NCBI RefSeq assembly: GCF_024582835.1
Contig: NZ_CP102096.1
Span: 2,666,001 to 2,730,000 of the forward strand
From: Vibrio japonicus
GTDB lineage: Bacteria > Pseudomonadota > Gammaproteobacteria > Enterobacterales > Vibrionaceae
Length of the DNA: 64,000 nucleotides
Reading direction: 5' to 3'
The position numbers and the translations under genes are program-made. The notes under the pieces are model-generated. The model saw only the letters and a program-made list of their open reading frames with translations. It searched no databases and was not told where the DNA came from. Position 1 is the first letter of the stretch. Every line of letters starts with the position of its first letter. Below, in pieces: positions 60,793 to 64,000 of this stretch.

Positions 60793-61572
60793 TTAAGTCA
60801 TGGATGCTTTTACGTACACATCGAAACGGTTCTTTTTCGTTTCAATCGCCATCGTGGGTTTTTCTTCATTTAGCCAGTTCGCGTAGTCTGGCCTTTTCAC
60901 CACCACTCTTTTCGTCGCAAGCTGCAAAGCAGGCTCTAGAAGATTATCTGCATCCAAATCAGCCCCGACTAAAGATTGAAAAACGCGCATCTCTTTTTTC
61001 ACTAATGCTGATTTTTTCTTGTTTTCTGGATGTGGGTACATTGGGTCCAAATAAACGACATCAGGTCTAGTAAAGCTTTCATCCTGTGCCAAGTCATTCA
61101 GTGCAGTATGGCTAGATGCATGGATAAGAGACATACGCTCGCTAACCCAAGCACCAATTTCTTGGTCTTGCTTTGCACGCTCTAAACCGTCATCTAGTAA
61201 TGCGGCTACCACAGGGTGACGCTCCACCATTTGAACTTTGCATCCCAGTGACGCGAGTACAAAGGCGTCTCTGCCCAAGCCAGCAGTGCCGTCTAGTACC
61301 GTGGGGGTTGCCCCTTTGTTTAATCCAGCCGCTTTTGCGATCGCTTGCCCTTTTCCTCCACCAAATTTACGGCGATGACCAACGGCACCACCAATTAAGT
61401 CGACAAATATCGCACCCAATTTTGGCTCGTCAGTTTTGCGCAGTTCTAGTCGTTGTGGGGTCAAAACCAGAGCAAACTCGCTGTCTTCAGAATGAGTCAG
61501 CCCCCAACGTTGAGCGATGTTTTCTAGTTGCTCACTTTGGTTAAGGTCTTCACAAATAAGTTGTAACTGCAC
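60793..61572 (-). CDS. rsmJ: 16S rRNA (guanine-1516-N2) methyltransferase RsmJ
   Basis: rRNA methyltransferase of 259 residues. Motif [30 protein letters not shown] near 92-120; catalytic-type [17 protein letters not shown] near 174-190; RsmJ-specific [27 protein letters not shown] near 58-84. Formerly YhiQ; in E. coli also near uspA. Confidence 0.95.
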   Translation of the reverse strand: MQLQLICEDLNQSEQLENIAQRWGLTHSEDSEFALVLTPQRLELRKTDEPKLGAIFVDLIGGAVGHRRKFGGGKGQAIAKAAGLNKGATPTVLDGTAGLGRDAFVLASLGCKVQMVERHPVVAALLDDGLERAKQDQEIGAWVSERMSLIHASSHTALNDLAQDESFTRPDVVYLDPMYPHPENKKKSALVKKEMRVFQSLVGADLDADNLLEPALQLATKRVVVKRPDYANWLNEEKPTMAIETKKNRFDVYVKASMT

Positions 61573-61736
61573 GGTTTGCTCCGAATGGTGTTGGTTAACA
61601 GACGCAAGTGTAATGGATTTTGTAAAAGCGCACTAACTACTTTGGCCAGTGACTAGAAATACGGCTAGCAGTTGAGCCCAAAAGAACACTAGAATAATGG
61701 TTCACTGTTAATGGTCGTTTTTAAGTTGGAGAGAGT

Positions 61737-62201
61737 ATGCAGACGCACAATACAAAAATGGACGATTTGGATCGCGCAATCTTGAAAACTCTGATGGAAG
61801 ATGCAAAAACTCCCTACGCTGAGATGGCAAAACAGTTTGATGTTAGCCCAGCAACTATCCATGTACGTATAGAGAAAATGAAATCGGCAGACATTATTCA
61901 AGGAACGGAAGTCATCGTCGACACTAAAAAGCTAGGCTATGACGTTTGCTGTTTTATTGGTATCAATTTAAATGCAGCACGTGACTACCACTCGGCGCTG
62001 GAAAAGCTCAGTGCGTTAGAAGAAGTTGTCGAAGCTTATTATACGACTGGTGCTTACAATATTTTTGTAAAGCTGATGTGTCGTTCTATTGAAGAGCTGC
62101 AGCATGTACTGATTGATAAACTGCAAGCGATTGATGAGGTGCAATCAACCGAAACGCTGATTTCGCTACAGAATCCAATCAACCGTAACGTTAACCCATA
62201 A
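61737..62201 (+). CDS. asnC: Lrp/AsnC-family regulator AsnC
   Basis: Transcription regulator of 154 residues. N-terminal helix-turn-helix LDRAILKTLMEDAKTPYAEMAKQFDVSPATIHVRIEKMK (about 11-49), then the RAM ligand domain (GYDVCCFIGINL, VVEAYYTTGAYNIFVKLMCRS). Close to E. coli AsnC (152 residues), which controls asparagine synthetase asnA. GGAGAG precedes the ATG. asnA itself is not adjacent here. Confidence 0.9.
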   Translation: MQTHNTKMDDLDRAILKTLMEDAKTPYAEMAKQFDVSPATIHVRIEKMKSADIIQGTEVIVDTKKLGYDVCCFIGINLNAARDYHSALEKLSALEEVVEAYYTTGAYNIFVKLMCRSIEELQHVLIDKLQAIDEVQSTETLISLQNPINRNVNP

Positions 62202-62202
62202 T

Positions 62203-62229
62203 AAAAAGGCTCGCATTAGCGAGCCATTT
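62203..62229. terminator. Bidirectional terminator after asnC
   Basis: Stem GGCTCGC/GCGAGCC with an ATTA loop, T-rich on both sides. Confidence 0.88.
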
Positions 62230-62231
62230 TA

Positions 62232-62516
62232 TTAACGTGATTCGAGATACTTTTTCAACTCTTCCACTGAGATGCCTTGCTCTGCAATGGATTTTGCCAT
62301 CAATTCTACCTGTTCACCTTTGCGAGATTCGATCACTTGCTGAAACTGGTAAACAATGTCGCGCAACATATGAAGTGGAACTTGTTTCGCTGCACTGCGA
62401 ATACGCTCACCACTTTGGTTGCCAAGCTCGTTAAGCAATTTGCCGAACATGATCTTTTCTGGAGATTCTTCTAATTGCTCCAGCACACGAGCCATCTCAT
62501 AAGTCGTCATCGACAT
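62232..62516 (-). CDS. Small helical protein resembling the H-NS oligomerisation domain
   Basis: A 94-residue protein, fully helical by composition. Residues 46-91 (VPLHMLRDIVYQFQQVIESR and QGISVEELKKYL) resemble the H-NS dimerisation helix and the IADGIDPNELL segment of H-NS, but the H-NS C-terminal DNA-binding domain (the TWTGQGRTP-type motif) is missing. It could be an H-NS-like modulator or an unrelated small regulator. My match is by eye and weak. It lies between asnC and an MFS exporter, with its own start at ATG 62516 or 62510. Confidence 0.55.
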   Translation of the reverse strand: MSMTTYEMARVLEQLEESPEKIMFGKLLNELGNQSGERIRSAAKQVPLHMLRDIVYQFQQVIESRKGEQVELMAKSIAEQGISVEELKKYLESR

Positions 62517-62597
62517 CTTTAATATTGATCCACAATTTTTTAAGGAAAGAAGCTCAAATATACAACGTTTTCAATTCTCTTCAAAGTAAATAACTTG

Positions 62598-63830
62598 CTA
62601 TTGTGTGACTACGCTGTGCCAGTTTTTTCCGCTCTTGCTCATTAATATCAATAACCCAGGAACGACGATCAACATATGAGTTGCAATCATGGTTTGCGGG
62701 TCCATACCGAAACGCTGCACAGTTCCGACTAGAAGGCCAGAACCACTCATCTGGAATAACCCAAGTAATGCAGCCGCAGTCCCCGCTTTATCGCCAAAAG
62801 GAGCTAACGCCTTACCCGCTGCGCCACCTAAGATAAGTGCAAATCCAACCGATGAGAAAAAGATCGGCGTCATAAACGCCAGTGCAGTTTGCTCGTGTGC
62901 CAATGCCAGCATCAACAAGCCACCAAGCGCCAACGTCACAATACCCACAACAAGGGTGGTATGGGTACCATACTTATCCATCAGTTTCGGAGCCGCCATA
63001 CAAGCAATGATATTGACGATCGCGTTCACCCCAAACCACATACTGAATTCATTCATCGATAAGCCGTAGTTTTCCATCAGCACCACTGGAGCAGAAGTAA
63101 CATAAGCTAATATTACAGCCATCGCCAGCAAGCACAGAGAGGCATGGAAAACAAACGACGGCGTCTTTAACACGGCCATGTAACGGCTTGGTCTAAAGAC
63201 TGGTTCTGTGCTCGGTGCTGGGTTGGTCTCTTTCATGAAGATCACCAACGCAACCAGTGAAATGCTGGCAAAGCCGGCGAGGAAGCTAAAGTTGGCACGC
63301 CAGTCAAATTGCTGCGTCAACCAGCTACCTAGGATCGGCGCTAAAGCTGGGATAAAGCAGATTGCGCCATTTAAGTAACTGATCATCTTGCCGCTTTTTT
63401 GCGGACCAAACATATCGCGAACTGTTGCAAAGGCTGCTACCGATGTCGCGCACGCACCTAAGCCTTGTAGCAAACGAGATACCAACAACCATTCGATGTT
63501 CTGAGCACTCCACGCCAATAAAGCGCTCATCGCATAGATTGTGATGCCTCCCAATGCAACAGTTCGACGTCCTAGTTTATCTGCCAAGGGACCAGCAAAC
63601 AGCTGTCCAACGCCCATAGCAAATAAGAACCATGTGATTGTGTCTTGTGCCAATGCATGTTCCACGTGAAACTCAGCCGAAATTAAGGGCAACGCTGGTA
63701 GATAGATATCAATCGCTAGCGGACTAAACAGAACTAAAAGTGTAAGTAGAACAAGTTGCGTTCTGCTGTGTACGGCTGGTTGAGTGGTGTGCACTGGTGT
63801 CTCCGCAAATAGGAATGAAATTGATGTCAT
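62598..63830 (-). CDS. MFS multidrug exporter, Bcr/CflA family
   Basis: Twelve-segment inner-membrane antiporter of 410 residues. Motif D-like PLAIDIYLPALP in TM1 and motif A GPLADKLGRRTV after TM2 (about 79-90) are the Bcr/CflA hallmarks; RLLQGLGACATSVAAFATVRDMF covers TM4-5. Substrates are unknown; relatives export bicyclomycin and other drugs. It is divergent from a LysR-type regulator 70 bases away, which may control it. Confidence 0.9.
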   Translation of the reverse strand: MTSISFLFAETPVHTTQPAVHSRTQLVLLTLLVLFSPLAIDIYLPALPLISAEFHVEHALAQDTITWFLFAMGVGQLFAGPLADKLGRRTVALGGITIYAMSALLAWSAQNIEWLLVSRLLQGLGACATSVAAFATVRDMFGPQKSGKMISYLNGAICFIPALAPILGSWLTQQFDWRANFSFLAGFASISLVALVIFMKETNPAPSTEPVFRPSRYMAVLKTPSFVFHASLCLLAMAVILAYVTSAPVVLMENYGLSMNEFSMWFGVNAIVNIIACMAAPKLMDKYGTHTTLVVGIVTLALGGLLMLALAHEQTALAFMTPIFFSSVGFALILGGAAGKALAPFGDKAGTAAALLGLFQMSGSGLLVGTVQRFGMDPQTMIATHMLIVVPGLLILMSKSGKNWHSVVTQ

Positions 63831-63900
63831 TGTAGGTTAAATTTAGATATGCCAACCAATGATTATTCATCATTAAAGATATTCCAATTAGGAAACTCAC

Positions 63901-64000
63901 ATGAATTTGGAAAAGCTGGTCAGAATCGACATCAACTTGCTCGTCTGTCTAAAAGTACTACTTGAAGAGCTGAACGTCACACGCACCGCGCACCGACTCT
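63901..64000 (+). CDS. LysR-type regulator, partial
   Basis: The first 33 codons only: MNLEKLVRIDINLLVCLKVLLEELNVTRTAHRL, the start of a LysR helix-turn-helix (positions 10-33). AGGAAA lies 7 bases upstream of the ATG. It diverges from the MFS exporter and probably regulates it. The gene runs off the right edge. Confidence 0.85.
   Translation, partial: MNLEKLVRIDINLLVCLKVLLEELNVTRTAHRL

Overview
The window is a stretch of chromosome from a Vibrio, most likely of the Harveyi/parahaemolyticus group. The evidence is protein-level resemblance to vibrio Eps, GlnA/NtrB/NtrC, EngB, PolA and HslO proteins, vibrio-type gene order, and three vibrio-type regulatory RNAs. It is almost entirely core housekeeping DNA. 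I see no insertion sequence, prophage, CRISPR array, toxin-antitoxin locus or defence island.

Layout. 1-7281: type II secretion operon gspC-D-E-F-G-H-I-J on the minus strand, with J cut by the window edge. 7422-8792: heat-shock pair hslR-hslO behind a sigma-32-like promoter. 9129-15922: pckA, an AsmA-like protein, the fabY-dtd-yihY block and a lipoprotein. 15949-18403: a small ATPase and typA. 18600-23583: nitrogen regulation (glnA, a DUF4124 gene, ntrB, ntrC) with a sigma-54 promoter and NtrC sites. 23762-25734: add, then a tRNA array (Arg, His, Pro, His, Pro) with decayed tRNA-Pro copies. 26015-33549: cytochrome c5, rep, and a TetR/RND efflux operon. 33696-40076: ubiK, ilvC/ilvY, hemN, a DUF2489 gene, yihI and a methyltransferase. 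40176-46302: three regulatory RNAs around engB and polA. 46381-48873: GNAT, hemB, tatD. 48959-53497: ubiE-ubiJ-ubiB-tatA-tatB-tatC. 53555-64000: rmuC, transporters, the yhiN/uspB/ftnA/uspA block, rsmJ, asnC, an H-NS-like small protein, an MFS exporter and a partial LysR regulator.

The most informative non-coding content is a run of minus-strand sRNA genes within about 6 kb: a CsrB-type RNA (about 40176-40510), Spot 42/spf (about 42690-42795) and RyhB (about 46078-46302, with two Fur-box-like palindromes). Together they link carbon storage, catabolite control and iron control to one locus around polA. Beside ryhB lies a cluster of DnaA-box-like sequences and six GATC sites in 78 bp. Other unexplained structure: a chain of hairpins downstream of ilvC, an orphan terminator and coding remnant downstream of Spot 42, and decaying tRNA-Pro copies.

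I found no convincing multi-gene novel system. The leads worth checking are in non-coding regions and in two small unexplained proteins (60093-60692 and 62232-62516).
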